DNA from: Pithys albifrons albifrons
Lineage: Eukaryota > Chordata > Aves > Passeriformes > Thamnophilidae
Direction: 5' to 3'
Length of the DNA stretch: 64,000 nt
NCBI RefSeq assembly: GCF_047495875.1
Contig: NC_092474.1
Coordinates: 11,098,501 to 11,162,500 of the forward strand
Part shown: positions 12,101 to 35,990 of the stretch, piece after piece
How positions within the stretch are numbered: position 1 is the stretch's first letter
Layout: each line of letters starts with the position of its first letter
Notes under the pieces: model-generated
The model's database searches: none
Told to the model about the DNA's origin: nothing
What the model saw: the letters and a program-made list of their open reading frames with translations, nothing else
Made by a program: the position numbers and the translations under genes

Positions 12101-14874
12101 CAGCTGACAGACCATGAGCCTGGTTGTTAAGGCTGTTGAACTCTGGTGTAGTAACACCAATTCTTGTCTTTATGTTGAAGATCCCCATCGCTGTTAGTGG
12201 CATCAGAGGGATGGGCTTCCTCATGAAATACCACATGGAAGGGGGAGGCAACCTGCCTCCCAAACTCTCCAGCCTCTTTATCAAGGTAAGGACTTTTATG
12301 ATAACTACCTGGTGGTGTTCTTGTGAGATCAGAATCTCTGTCTGGGCTAACTCAGGAGTGGCTCTCTATCAAATCCCTGAAAATCTAGGTATTTATTTTT
12401 GAGGCAGAGCAAGACAGAATCACTGTGTCAGCCTGCTTTGGTGCTGTGAATACAATACTGCCATCCCTGCTTTACATGGAAATTTGCTTTTGAGCTTTCT
12501 GTGCTAAACCTCAGGTCTGATTCTTACAAGTGCATTTTTCCTTTGCAGTAACAAGCAGTTAGCAGGGTAGCAGAGAGAGCTGGGGGGGAGCTGTCGGGTT
12601 TTAAGGTTGCTCAAGGTCAAAGGGCCTTTGTCAGAAATGCATCAAATACCAACCCTCACCTTACCTGAGAGTATTGAAGTTAACACCTTTTTTAATTCCT
12701 ACCTATTTAAATACTCTACCTTAAAATTCCTTTATTGGTTGTTCCGTTTCTTTAGGTGTGGGGCTGAATTTTTTTTTTTGTTTCTTCAGTTGTCTGCTCT
12801 CCTTGCACCCTCCACCCCCCCAGTATTCCTCTTGGTAGAAAGGTCATGTTACATTTTCAGATTTTACATTTCTTTGTAATTTACTTGAAAAATTACCAAA
12901 CGTGCAAATTGGCATGTTGCAGGTCAACAGTCTTCAAAGTAGACTTTTTGTTTGAAATCCTACTTTTATGTATTAATATTGTAGTATTGTGTTAAAGTAT
13001 AAAATACCACAGTTGTCACAATACCTCTATCACCATATTAATAATGTACTTGATATCCAGATATTAGCTTTCATGTTTTAGGTGTGTTAAGATTAAATTA
13101 AAATACAAAGCTCTCATTTTTTTACTTTTAAAATGAAATCAGCTGTTGAAACACACCTTATGCTCCAACCAGAGCCTGACTTGGCTGATGCTGCTGAGTG
13201 AGGGTATTTTAGAGGTGCTGACACTATCAGCTTTTCTGCCCTTAGTGGTCATTGTCATTTCCTGAGACAGTTGAGAGGAGCATGTGACACTGTTGCCAAA
13301 CACATACATAGAAATTTCCTTTGAAAAGGTGTTTTGTTTTCAAGGTTTGTTCTTCTCTTACACAGTTTAGTCAAACTTGTTGGTAACGAGTGTGTTTCTT
13401 ATGTACCTGTGAGTTGAAAACTGTTTGTTTTTCTTGGTATAGTTTAAAACACTTAAATTGGAAAAAAAATACAAACAATTGCTTTAAATACCTGTCCTTG
13501 GTATATCTGAATTTAATTCCACCTTCATCTCCTTCAGTGTCTTCAGAACTCATCCAGTGACATAAAGTTAGTTGCAGAGAAGATGATTTGGTGGGCAAAT
13601 AAAAGCCATCTTCCCCCACTGGATCCTCAGACAATTAAACCAATTCTCAAGGCGCTTTTGGACAACACAAAGGATAAAAACACCAGTGTAAGAGCCTACA
13701 GTGACCAGGCTATTGTCAACCTTCTGAAGATGAGAGCGGGTGAAGAAGTGCTTGAGGTATGGGACACAAGGAAACGCAATTGTTGGTGACAAGGCTGTGT
13801 CACCTCACTCTGCATCTGTCTGTGTGGTGCCTGCAGCCTCTGTGTGTACTACAAGCCTCATGTGAAGTGGGTGTAGTGGGACATTTCCATTTACATTGAG
13901 GCCTTCAGCAGTGTTGTAAGTGATACTGTACAGCCTTACAGTGCAGCATGAATAGAGCAAGGCTTTTACCTACCTCCATATTTGGCAAATGCCTTTGGCC
14001 TTCCCTGTGCCAGATTCCCTCAGCTGGCACTGATCATTTATTGCTTTGGTCACTCGTATGATCCCACTGCAGCAGAGGCCAGAGAAGAGCAACGAGGCTG
14101 GAGAAGGGACTGGAGCACAAGTGCTGTGGGGAGAGGCTGAGGGAGCTGGGGGTGTTTAGCCTGGAGAAGAGGAGGCTCAGAGGTGACCTCAGCACTGTCT
14201 GAAACTGCCTGAAGGGAAGTTCTGGCCAGGTGGGGGTTGGTCTCTTCTCCCAGGCACTCAGCAATAGGACAAGGGGGCACGATGGGCTCAAGCTCTGCCA
14301 GGGCAAATTGAAGTTGGAGAGCAGAAAACAATTCTTTGCAGAGAGAGTGCTCAGGCATTGGAATGGGCTGCCCAGAGAGGGGGTGGATTCCCCATCCCTG
14401 GAGGTTTTTAACCTGAGATTGGCTGTGGCACTGAGTGCCATGATCTGGTAAAGGGGCTGGAGTTGGACCAAGGGTTGGACTTGATGATCTCGGAGGTCTT
14501 TTCCAACCCAATCCATTCTATGATTCTATGAAGTGATCAGTGCTATTTTAGCATGGACTACTTCATGCATCCATTTCTGTTTTCTAAGTCTGACCTGCTT
14601 TTGGATAGTTCCCATCATCCCCCAGATGAAGAGTTTTGGTACATTTGAAGCATTTTAGCTACCTGCAACTTGTAAGACGCTTCCACTTGTTCTTACTCTG
14701 ACTGGTGTGTGGTGAGGAGTCGGTAACTGGTGCTGCCTTCCTTCCCAGTCGGTTTCCAGGATTCTGGATGGTGCCAGCCTGGAGCTGCTGAGCGAGAGCT
14801 GCCGGCGGTCCCTGCGGAAGCTGGCGGGGCAGGCGGACTCCGAGGAGCAGATTGATGACACCATCCTGACGTGA
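10..14874 (+). CDS. GCN1: GCN1, C-terminal part (22 exons; 5' part of gene outside window)
   Basis: GCN1 is a cytosolic, ribosome-bound scaffold that with GCN20/ABCF3 passes the uncharged-tRNA or stalled-ribosome signal to the kinase GCN2. The joined exons (10-189, 516-736, 1446-1514, 1641-1779, 1888-2084, 2412-2554, 3312-3429, 3569-3784, 4114-4278, 4670-4831, 5272-5364, 5603-5746, 6712-6981, 7092-7205, 7729-7959, 8579-8772, 9328-9442, 10457-10553, 11455-11603, 12181-12285, 13538-13756, 14749-14874) keep one frame and give about 1,154 residues, the last 43% of a protein of about 2,670. The product is helical HEAT repeats throughout, near-identical to vertebrate GCN1 as I recall it. The first exons fall in the eEF3-like middle part. 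Exons at about 7092-9442 should carry the GCN2 RWD-binding domain, by approximate residue count. It ends IDDTILT then TGA, the vertebrate C-terminus. All introns are GT-AG except the one at 5747, which is GC-AG. Promoter and first half lie to the left of the window. Confidence 0.97.
516..736 (+). CDS. GCN1: GCN1 exon
   Basis: The acceptor is TTCAG|CA and the donor AAG|GTATGG. It completes an Ala codon and reads [15 protein letters not shown], then a HEAT pair ending SLTDQK. Confidence 0.96.
1446..1514 (+). CDS. GCN1: GCN1 exon
   Basis: A 69-base exon, TTTCAG|GAT to GAA|GTAAGT, reading [14 protein letters not shown]. The small size is confirmed by continuity with the next exon (PE joined to VRTVS). 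Confidence 0.94.
1641..1779 (+). CDS. GCN1: GCN1 exon
   Basis: CTGTAG|GTG to CAAG|GTAGGG. It reads [15 protein letters not shown] and ends [10 protein letters not shown] plus one base of the next Gly codon. Confidence 0.95.
1888..2084 (+). CDS. GCN1: GCN1 exon
   Basis: CCCCAG|GTCTGG to AAG|GTATGT. It reads [16 protein letters not shown] and ends [12 protein letters not shown], a strongly conserved HEAT segment. Confidence 0.96.
2412..2554 (+). CDS. GCN1: GCN1 exon
   Basis: GCTCAG|GCACTG to ATCAG|GTGAGG. It reads [17 protein letters not shown] and ends LFDDLWRI plus two bases of an Arg codon. Confidence 0.95.
3312..3429 (+). CDS. GCN1: GCN1 exon
   Basis: TTGCCAG|GTTTAG to AAG|GTAAAG. It reads [16 protein letters not shown], then an acidic loop TASEDDNFG between HEAT repeats. 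Confidence 0.94.
3569..3784 (+). CDS. GCN1: GCN1 exon
   Basis: TTTCAG|GCTATT to ACG|GTGAGA. It reads [17 protein letters not shown] and ends STCADKRT. The segment LLLKFLA has Lys where I recall Gly in human. Confidence 0.95.
4114..4278 (+). CDS. GCN1: GCN1 exon
   Basis: GGACAG|GTTGCA to GCG|GTGAGT. It reads [16 protein letters not shown] and ends [10 protein letters not shown]. Confidence 0.95.
4670..4831 (+). CDS. GCN1: GCN1 exon
   Basis: CCTCAG|GTTTTG to CTG|GTGAGC. It reads [17 protein letters not shown] and ends [10 protein letters not shown]. Confidence 0.95.
5272..5364 (+). CDS. GCN1: GCN1 exon
   Basis: CTGTAG|GATAAT to AAG|GTACAG. It reads [16 protein letters not shown] and ends LPYLVPK. 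Confidence 0.93.
5603..5746 (+). CDS. GCN1: GCN1 exon with GC donor
   Basis: The acceptor is TTGTAG|CTGACC. It reads [16 protein letters not shown] and ends EEQL. The donor is CTG|GCAAGT rather than GT. No GT nearby keeps both the frame and the junction EEQL-EMANC. Confidence 0.92.
6712..6981 (+). CDS. GCN1: GCN1 exon
   Basis: CTTCAG|GAAATG to AAG|GTGAGA, the longest GCN1 exon here (270 bases). It reads [17 protein letters not shown] and ends WDALNSITK. Confidence 0.95.
7092..7205 (+). CDS. GCN1: GCN1 exon, start of probable GCN2-binding region
   Basis: CTGCAG|AAATTA to AAG|GTAAAG. It reads [17 protein letters not shown] and ends [11 protein letters not shown]. By approximate residue count this is near the start of the RWD-binding domain. 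Confidence 0.94.
7729..7959 (+). CDS. GCN1: GCN1 exon, probable GCN2 RWD-binding region
   Basis: GACAG|GGAGTG to AAG|GTAGGA. It reads [16 protein letters not shown] and later [14 protein letters not shown]. The latter falls about where the arginine needed for GCN2 binding (yeast Arg2259) should map; this placement is by count, not alignment. Confidence 0.95.
8579..8772 (+). CDS. GCN1: GCN1 exon
   Basis: GAACAG|GTTGAG to ATCAG|GTAAGC. It reads [16 protein letters not shown] and ends [10 protein letters not shown] plus two bases of an Arg codon. Confidence 0.95.
9328..9442 (+). CDS. GCN1: GCN1 exon
   Basis: TTCCAG|GGACAC to GAG|GTGGGA. It reads [16 protein letters not shown] and ends LLGMLGHDE. 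Confidence 0.94.
10457..10553 (+). CDS. GCN1: GCN1 exon
   Basis: CCTCAG|GACGCC to CTGG|GTAGGT. It reads [17 protein letters not shown] and is locally very GC-rich compared with its introns. Confidence 0.93.
11050..11142 (+). mobile_element. CR1 LINE 3'-end fragment in a GCN1 intron
   Basis: About 90 bases match the CR1 3' tail: GGAACTAGATGATCTTCAAGG, then CCTTCCAACTCAAACCATTC and TGTGATTCTG. The body is missing. The match to CR1 is from memory of the consensus. Confidence 0.75.
11455..11603 (+). CDS. GCN1: GCN1 exon
   Basis: CTGCAG|CAGACG to AGG|GTGAGT. A second AG three bases downstream (GCAGCAG) is a possible NAGNAG choice, but only the first keeps Ala-Asp-Val-Ser in the family frame. It reads [17 protein letters not shown]. 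Confidence 0.93.
12181..12285 (+). CDS. GCN1: GCN1 exon
   Basis: TTGAAG|ATCCCC to AAG|GTAAGG. It reads [18 protein letters not shown] and ends KLSSLFIK. Confidence 0.94.
13538..13756 (+). CDS. GCN1: GCN1 exon
   Basis: CTTCAG|TGTCTT to GAG|GTATGG. It reads [17 protein letters not shown] and ends [12 protein letters not shown]. Confidence 0.95.
14072..14531 (+). mobile_element. CR1 LINE copy in the last GCN1 intron
   Basis: A 5'-truncated CR1, sense to GCN1. It starts GCAGAGGCCAGAGAAGAGC, contains the GGCTCAGAGGTGACCTC block, and ends with the family 3' tail CCATTCTATGATTCTATG. It keeps only the end of the LINE, with no reverse transcriptase. Short open frames inside it are not genes. Over 90% identity by eye to the copies at 31628 and 32570. 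Confidence 0.92.
14749..14874 (+). CDS. GCN1: GCN1 terminal coding exon
   Basis: TCCCAG|TCGGTT to stop TGA at 14872-14874. It reads [16 protein letters not shown] and ends [10 protein letters not shown], the conserved vertebrate end of the protein. Confidence 0.95.
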   Translation, partial: SVSRILDGASLELLSESCRRSLRKLAGQADSEEQIDDTILT

Positions 14875-15460
14875 TTGGGCTCCCGAGGGCGCGGAATCGC
14901 CGAACCAGCCGCTGCATCAGCATTGCAACTCCAAACACCTATTTGAAATGTTTTCATTTTTGAAAATGTTAATTCTGATGGGATTTCAGGAAAAGGACTC
15001 CCAGAGAGTATTTTAGTATCAAATATACCAGGATAGCCTTAATTAGACCCACATTAGCTGAAAATTAAAAATTTGGTCCCCTTCTTGAAACACATAAAGA
15101 GCAAGAGACAGACATACTAACCAATACTGGTCAGTTGTGACCAATCATGAGATGTGACTAGAGCACATCAGGCTTAAACTCTGGTGACAACTATTTCCTT
15201 TCCAGGGTCTGTGCAAAAACTCCAGTACTGGAAGTAGTGTTGGTCTTTCCACACACCCTGGGAAGCAGGAATAGAACTCAGTGAAAGTTCAGTTGTATTG
15301 TTTTTGTGTACTGCCAACTTGCTGCTTGTGACGGTTCTGAAGACTGAAAATCCCTGTAAAACGAAGTATTTAAAATAGCCTTAGAAATCACAGATGGGAA
15401 AGGGGGATTAAATGCAGTCTGTTTAGAGAAGGAACATTTAATAAAGGCTCTGACTTTGAT
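14875..15460 (+). other. GCN1: GCN1 3' untranslated region (approximate end)
   Basis: Sequence from the stop codon to just past the first good polyA hexamer, AATAAA at 15440-15445. The cleavage site itself cannot be read from DNA. Confidence 0.6.
15440..15445 (+). terminator. GCN1: candidate polyA signal of GCN1 (AATAAA)
   Basis: A canonical hexamer about 570 bases after the GCN1 stop, with T-rich sequence downstream. Confidence 0.55.
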
Positions 15461-18400
15461 CCTTCTGCTGTAAACTGTTCTTTTTACAAATTCATTTGTC
15501 AACAAACTTATACTGTGATTTACTTGCTTGTTTTAGGGCATACAATTTGCAGAGTGGGCAGCACTGTGGTCTAGAAAAATCTTTTGCAAAACTGAGGTAA
15601 GCCAGGATTTAAACCCAAACCAGAACTGACATTTAATGAAATTTTTAAGTAATTATTCCTGTGGGTTTCCAAAGTATTTTTGACTACAGACAGCTTTTTA
15701 GTTATCCAGCTTGTGAAAAGTCCTCTGTATTTGTCTTCAAAGGCTTCACAAGATGCTTGGCACTCCCACTATTGGGTTTCTTGGTTCAATGAGTTGTGCT
15801 GCTCCAAGAAAGTGTTTTATTTTACCTGGCCACATATATCTCTCTTTTTAAAAAAAAAATTAATTTACTAATACCTTTTATGTTACTTGGTGGAAATAGT
15901 CGGAATCTGGTTGCAAAATACAAATTTTTAGAAGGCAAAATGAGCTTTATGTTCTGTGTAGAGTAATATTTAAGTGAGCCTTCTCTATTTTATGTAACTC
16001 TCAGAAGGTGGTTGCACCTGGGAAGCCAGAGCATTATGATTTGTTGTTTCAGGTGGGTGATGTATGTGGGGGATCTTCCATGGTTGTAACTGGATGGCTC
16101 AGACTGTGGTGATGGGAGGAGAACACAACACTGCACATCATCAAACTGGGAAGCATAAACCAGAACCTCATGGAACACACATTTTGATTGAACCCCTTCG
16201 TTGATTGCAATGGCAGTAGCAGCAAACAGAAAAACAATCCATTTTGACCATATGCCTCAAACAGCAAGATACAATTTTGAGTATTTGGGAGTGCTTTGTT
16301 CTGGTCAGAAGTACGAGAACTTGTGAAAGGTTATTGATGTTATGTCAGCTCCAAGCCTGTGGTGTGGGCTCCTGTCAACCAGGAGCCTCCCAGTCAGTGG
16401 AGTGGGGATGGAAGGGACTTGTCAGCTATTCTACCCTATGCCTAAGATAGTTCCAACTGAAGCATTCCCAACTGAATTCCACATAATTATTTTATAAGCA
16501 TTGTAGGATGGAGAGTCCATAACCCCTCCATGCCATCTATTTCATTACATAAACTTTTCAGACAGTCAGAACTTAACTCATGTCTAAAAAATAAGACCCT
16601 TCCTTGCTGCTACTTGAGTCCTTTGCTGCTGGTCCTGTTCCCACAGACACTGAAAATGGTTCATTTTTGCAGCAACCGCATCGTTATTTCAGTGTCCTCA
16701 CTTCTGGATGAATCAAGTTTAGATCTTGCAAGTATTTTCTCATAGATTTTCATGTTTTCTGAACAAAGTCTAGGTGTTCTTTTGTTGCAAAATCACAGTG
16801 TTGTAGACATGTTGGTTTGTGTTCAGCTACAAAGCCAAGCTACAAAATTACTCTGTAGCTGATTATTTCTAATCTGGTGTTTATGCATTTTACTATTTCT
16901 ACAAAACTGGTCTGACTGAAAGTGTGTTCTACTTATCACATTTAACTGCATTCTGAAGCTGGTTTTTAATTCTGATTTTTGCCTTTCAAAATACTTGCAA
17001 ATCTTAAACCATCTTAAAAATACGTGTAATTTTGCAGTGAATTGGTAATAGAGTGAAAACTAAACTGAATGCTTTTCAGGATCTGCAGCTCAGGGCACTG
17101 GGATGAGTTTCACCTGCAATGCACGAGTTGTGCTTCGGGGTAACAGATCAGGAGTTAAACCAGGCAATGCAGAGACCTCTGCACTGAAACATGCACACAA
17201 TTGCACATTCAAAAACTGCTAAATAGGTGGCAAAAAGCTCAGTTGTTGTATTGGAATCACTCCCCGCAGACAGGAAGGAAAGAAAAAATGGCAAGTTTTG
17301 GTGAGGAATGGCTGTTTGAGCTCCTGACTGAGGGCACTTTGGCTCACCTATTTTATATCCGATTCCAAATGATGCCCCACATAAACGTGGGAAAGAAAAT
17401 TACTGTTGAACAAAGCCCTTTTTATTAACTTGGTAATTTGAGCCAATAAGATCTTTTGTTATTTAAGGTGTTTTGATGATTTGTGTCTCCAGCTTAGGTG
17501 GCAGCAAGTGGGAAAACTCGAATATTCATCTTCCCCAACAGCACCTGAATCTTTGCACTGAGCTGGGTTGTTTCTGGGAGGGAGGAGGGAAAAGCAGGAG
17601 CACTTTACTTGCACTTACAGAGAATATGCTGATTTTTCAGTCATAGTAAAACACTGAATTTTGATTTTGATAGCTACTTTTTGCTGAACTATTTATACAG
17701 TGCAGTATAATATATCAGAGATAAAATACCTATAATTTTTTGCCACAACATGAGATCTGATAAATTGATTGTGCCAACTTGGAGACTGAAGAATTAATTT
17801 TTTTTCACATTTCCAATGTCTTAAAAATACCAGTTGTCAGGAAAAGATAATTTTTCCCTACAACTGACTGTAATAACATCTTTGAACTGTCAAGCAAACT
17901 GTCTCTGAGTGACAGCTGAACTGTGTGTATTTCAAGAAGATCAAAAAATAATTTATGAGAGAGGTTTAAACTTACAGGGTGCTCAAAATTACAGTGGAAG
18001 AGACAAATGTGAAAGCATAAAATATTCAAATATTTTGATTTTTTTATAAGTCACAGTTCTTACTGTCCATTTTATGAGGTATCATCACGCTGCCTCCTGC
18101 TTTTCATGTGATGAGGTTTCAGGAGCTTAAAGGTAACAGGAGTCACTGTCACTTTGGGGCTGAGCTGGTGGTTTGCTGATGGATTCAAGGGATGTCCCTG
18201 CAGCTCCACAGCACCCTCACTGGATTCCAGGATGTGGGGCCTTCCCAGGGGTGAGCTTTGAAAGCCAGAATGTGTTTCTGAAGATTGAGTTTAAGGATAG
18301 GTTTGTAATTAAAACCACAGATATACTGTTGATCAGAAGTATTTAGAAGATGCAATTTTATGTGCTTAAAAAAAAAATCTTCAACCAGACATGCTATTTT

Positions 18401-18649
18401 AGTCATACTGGGTTGATTTGTTTCCAGATGAATCGCATATAAACTGGATAAATATAACTGTGGAACCATATCACAATATTCTATGCAGAAGAAATAGGAA
18501 ATTAGAATTGGTTAGAGACAATTACTTTAAAAAATATTCCTCTTAACCAAGTCCTGTTGTAGAAATCCAGAGAAAAGACTTTTTGAGTCAGCGTTAAGGG
18601 GAAAAGCAAAACTGCTAAAAATTGTCCTTCTCTAATAAACACTCCCAGA

Positions 18650-18830
18650 TCGTGGCACTGCTGTGGTTGGGAGGCACTTCTGGATTTCATTCAGTCTGAG
18701 CCCTGTGCTCAAAGCCCCTCTGAGCAGAGCGGGTGGGCTGGACCCCACAGCCTGCCTGGACAGCCCTCACACATCACTGACACTGCTGAGCTCCCACTGA
18801 TTCCAACCTCTGACTGCTGCTTGGGTCCTA
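18650..18830 (-). mobile_element. possible degraded CR1 fragment
   Basis: The stretch with GAGGCACTTCTGGATTTCAT and CCCTGTGCTCAAAGC resembles the antisense middle part of CR1, but identity is low and the limits are vague. Confidence 0.35.
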
Positions 18831-18977
18831 CCAGAAAGATCCTCACAGCAGGTGCTCCTACTCTTTAAGCATCTTTAGAACAACTAATTAGATTGTAATT
18901 ACCAAAATCATTATGGATTGCTATTTGCAAGTTAACTGTCCTTTATTTCTGTCACATCTTTCCTTTGCCTGTTTATA

Positions 18978-19178
18978 GATTCACAGAATGATTTGGGTTG
19001 GAAGGGACATTAAAGCCCTTCTTGTTCCACTCTCCACCTTCCACTGGGCTGGATTGTTCCAAGCCCTGTCCAGTTTAGCCTCGGACACTCCCAGGGATGG
19101 GGCAGCCACAGCTTCTCAGCCCAACCTGTGCCAGGGCCTGCCCACCCTCACAGGGAAGAATTTCTTCTTAATATAGGA
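18978..19178 (-). mobile_element. CR1 LINE fragment, antisense
   Basis: It begins with the reverse complement of the CR1 3' tail (TTCACAGAATGATTTGGGTT), followed by GGAAGGGACATTAAAGCCC, and ends at the conserved AAGAATTTCTTCTTAATAT block. About 200 bases, more diverged than the copy at 14072. Confidence 0.85.
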
Positions 19179-20235
19179 TAAGTTGTCCATAAAGGTCTGT
19201 GTTTCTCAGCATTAATACAGCTCTCCCCATCTGAATGGCAAATGCATGTGAGTTGTGTCAATGAGTTGTAAACCTACGGTGAAAACTACCAAAAATCAAC
19301 GAATTTTAATTTAATAATGTAAATATTTTGGCTTGAATCTATGCTAAACTAAAATTACTTTTAAGATAAATGCAATACCTGGCACATCCTTTTGTTGCCA
19401 TATTTTTACATATGTATTGAAAAGCCTTAGCAACTGGGAAAGGAAGTCCTAAGTAATTTACACATTCTACATAAAAACTGAATTGTTTGATCTCAAGAGT
19501 TGGAGTATGAATATTTTTGTAGAAGAATTAATTAAAGAGAAAACCAGCACTTTCCTTGTGCCATGTCTCCACCTAAAAGTGGTTACTGCCTAAAAAGTGA
19601 CCATGTTCTGGCAGAGTTTGTGCATCAGTGTCTGTACAACTAAGAATGAAATTATTCAGGTTGTCTGTGTTGAAGAATTCTGAGAGTGCTGTTTGAACTG
19701 TGGGTTTGGGCCAAGGATGGTGCAGGCAGAGCTGATGGGTGTGAGGCCAAGGCCCACCCTGAGCCACACAGAGGCATTTCTCTGGATTAAACCTCCAGAA
19801 TTTAATTCCAGACTGGCCTGACCTGCCAGGCCTGTGACCCACACCGGGCATTTCCCTTCACTGCTGTGGGACCCCTCACCTGCAGGCCGGGCCTGGATGG
19901 GAACTCTCCTGCAGCTGCACCAACTGCTGCTTTGGGGCACGGCGTTCTTGTGAAAGCACCAACACACCCCCCTGGCCTTTGTCGTCAGTGTCTGTGCCTC
20001 GCCAGGAGCGGAGCCCGCAGTGCTGGGGCTCCCTCAGGCCTTGGGGCTCCCTGGGGGCACCGCTCCGTCTGCCACGGCCCCAGAGAGCGCACCAGGGAGA
20101 GGAGGGGACATGAGGGGGACACACAGAGAGGACACACTGAGGGGGACACATGGAGGCCATTCGGCGGCTCGGCATTGGGGGAAAACAAGTTGCCTGCGAA
20201 GAGGAGGCAGAGCACGAGTCCGTGAGCAGCGGATC

Positions 20236-20670
20236 TCTCATCCGTCCCCTCACGGGTCCTCTCGTCCCCTTACGGGTCCCGGGGAGGCGGGTCCCTCACG
20301 GGTCTCCTCACACACCCCTGGCGGGTCCCTCATTGGTCCCCTCTCAGACCCCTCATGGATTCCCTCACAGTCCCCTCACGGGGTCCCTCACGGGGTCTCT
20401 CACAGTCCCCTCACGGGGTTCCTCACAGTCCCCTCACGGGGTCCCTCACGGGGTCCCTCACAGTCCCCTCACGGGGTCCCTCACAGTCCCCTCATGGATT
20501 CCCTCACAGTCCCCTCACGGGGCCCCTCACGGGGTCCCTCACAGTCCCCTCACAGGGTCCCTCACAGTCCCCTCATGGATTCCCTCACAGTCCCCTCACG
20601 GGGTCCCTCACAGTCCCCTCACGGGGTCCCTCACAGTCCCCTCACGGGGTCCCTCACAGTCCCCTCACGG
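20236..20670. repeat. minisatellite upstream of RAB35 promoter
   Basis: Tandem repeats of CCTCACGGGGT and CCTCACAGTC half-units, combined in periods of about 22-34 bases. Some copies carry CCTCATGGATT instead. The first 100 bases are degraded (CCTCACGGGTCCT). The array stops about 250 bases before the RAB35 start codon. It is open in three + frames, giving proline/serine-rich ORFs that I regard as artefacts. Confidence 0.93.
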
Positions 20671-20706
20671 CCCCGCCGTGCCCTCCCCGGCGCGCGAGGC
20701 CCCCAG

Positions 20707-20717
20707 TGCGCATGCGC
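20707..20717. promoter_or_regulatory. NRF1-like site 1 (TGCGCATGCGC)
   Basis: Exact match to the palindromic NRF1 consensus YGCGCAYGCGC, 202 bases upstream of the RAB35 ATG. Confidence 0.6.
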
Positions 20718-20841
20718 GGCGCGCGCGAGGGCAGGGCGGTTTTCCCGCGCAGCCGCGGGGCGGGAGCGGGGCCGGCGCAGGCGCAGGCGCGGCGGCCGCA
20801 GCTGGCGGTGTGTCCCCCCCCACCCCACCCGGCCGCGGCGT

Positions 20842-20852
20842 GGCGCATGCGC
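20842..20852. promoter_or_regulatory. NRF1-like site 2 (GGCGCATGCGC)
   Basis: Near-exact NRF1 consensus, 67 bases upstream of the RAB35 ATG. A third weaker run of GCGCAGGCGC units lies at about 20775-20790. Confidence 0.55.
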
Positions 20853-20918
20853 GGCGGCGCCGCTGTCAGTTCCGGCTGTTTGTCCGGGAAGCGGCCGGGC
20901 CGGAGCCGCCGCCCCGCC

Positions 20919-35404
<14,486 letters not shown>

Positions 35405-35826
35405 TGCCCCTTCCCTGCTGCAGAGACTCTGCTCTCAGACAGATCAGCCCCTCCAGCTAGACTCGGGCCATTCCACTGGGGCAGGCTTTGGGAGGACTTT
35501 CTCAGTTTTGTGCCGTTATTTAAAGATTATTTTTCTCCATGTTTTCTATCAAGAGGCGCTGGCACCTTCCCACTTAGTGCCAAGAAGGTATCGGATGGAA
35601 TTTTGCCCCCTCTCCTCCCCTGCTCATTCCAGTGCGCCTTGTAGACAAGAAGGACGTTGCCTACCAAGTGGACTAATTAACCCAAGAGTTTGTATATAAT
35701 GTATATTGCTTTAACCAGCCTTGCCTCCCTATTGTCGCTTTGGCTTCTGCCTTCTTAATGTCAACCAATCATGGACTGCAGAGTTCATCTTTTTAAAGAA
35801 ATAGTACCAAGTTCTTAATTGGAGTT

Positions 35827-35990
35827 GGCCCCAGGCTGGCAGCGACTGCTCCCGGGGCCTCTGGCTGCATTTCTGTTGGGCTCCAGGCTGGCAGTGGGTG
35901 CCCCTGGGGCCTCTGGCTTCTCCTGGAGTGTCCCAGGCTTTTCCTGGGGCTCAGGCTGTGTTTTTCTAGGTACCAGGATTGCAGGGTCAC
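35827..35990. repeat. imperfect tandem duplication in RAB35 3'UTR
   Basis: CCAGGCTGGCAGCGACTGCTC, less its last base, followed by GGGGCCTCTGGCT recurs about 56 bases later as CCAGGCTGGCAGTGGGTGCC followed by GGGGCCTCTGGCT. A third weaker echo (CCCAGGCTTTTCCTGGGGCT) follows. Confidence 0.7.

Larger units (their letters stand above)
15461..20235. other. intergenic region between GCN1 and RAB35
   Basis: AT-rich sequence with no open frame that resembles a known protein and no splice-linked exons. It contains the CR1 pieces listed separately and otherwise nothing I can name. The last 0.4 kb becomes GC-rich toward the RAB35 promoter. Confidence 0.6.
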
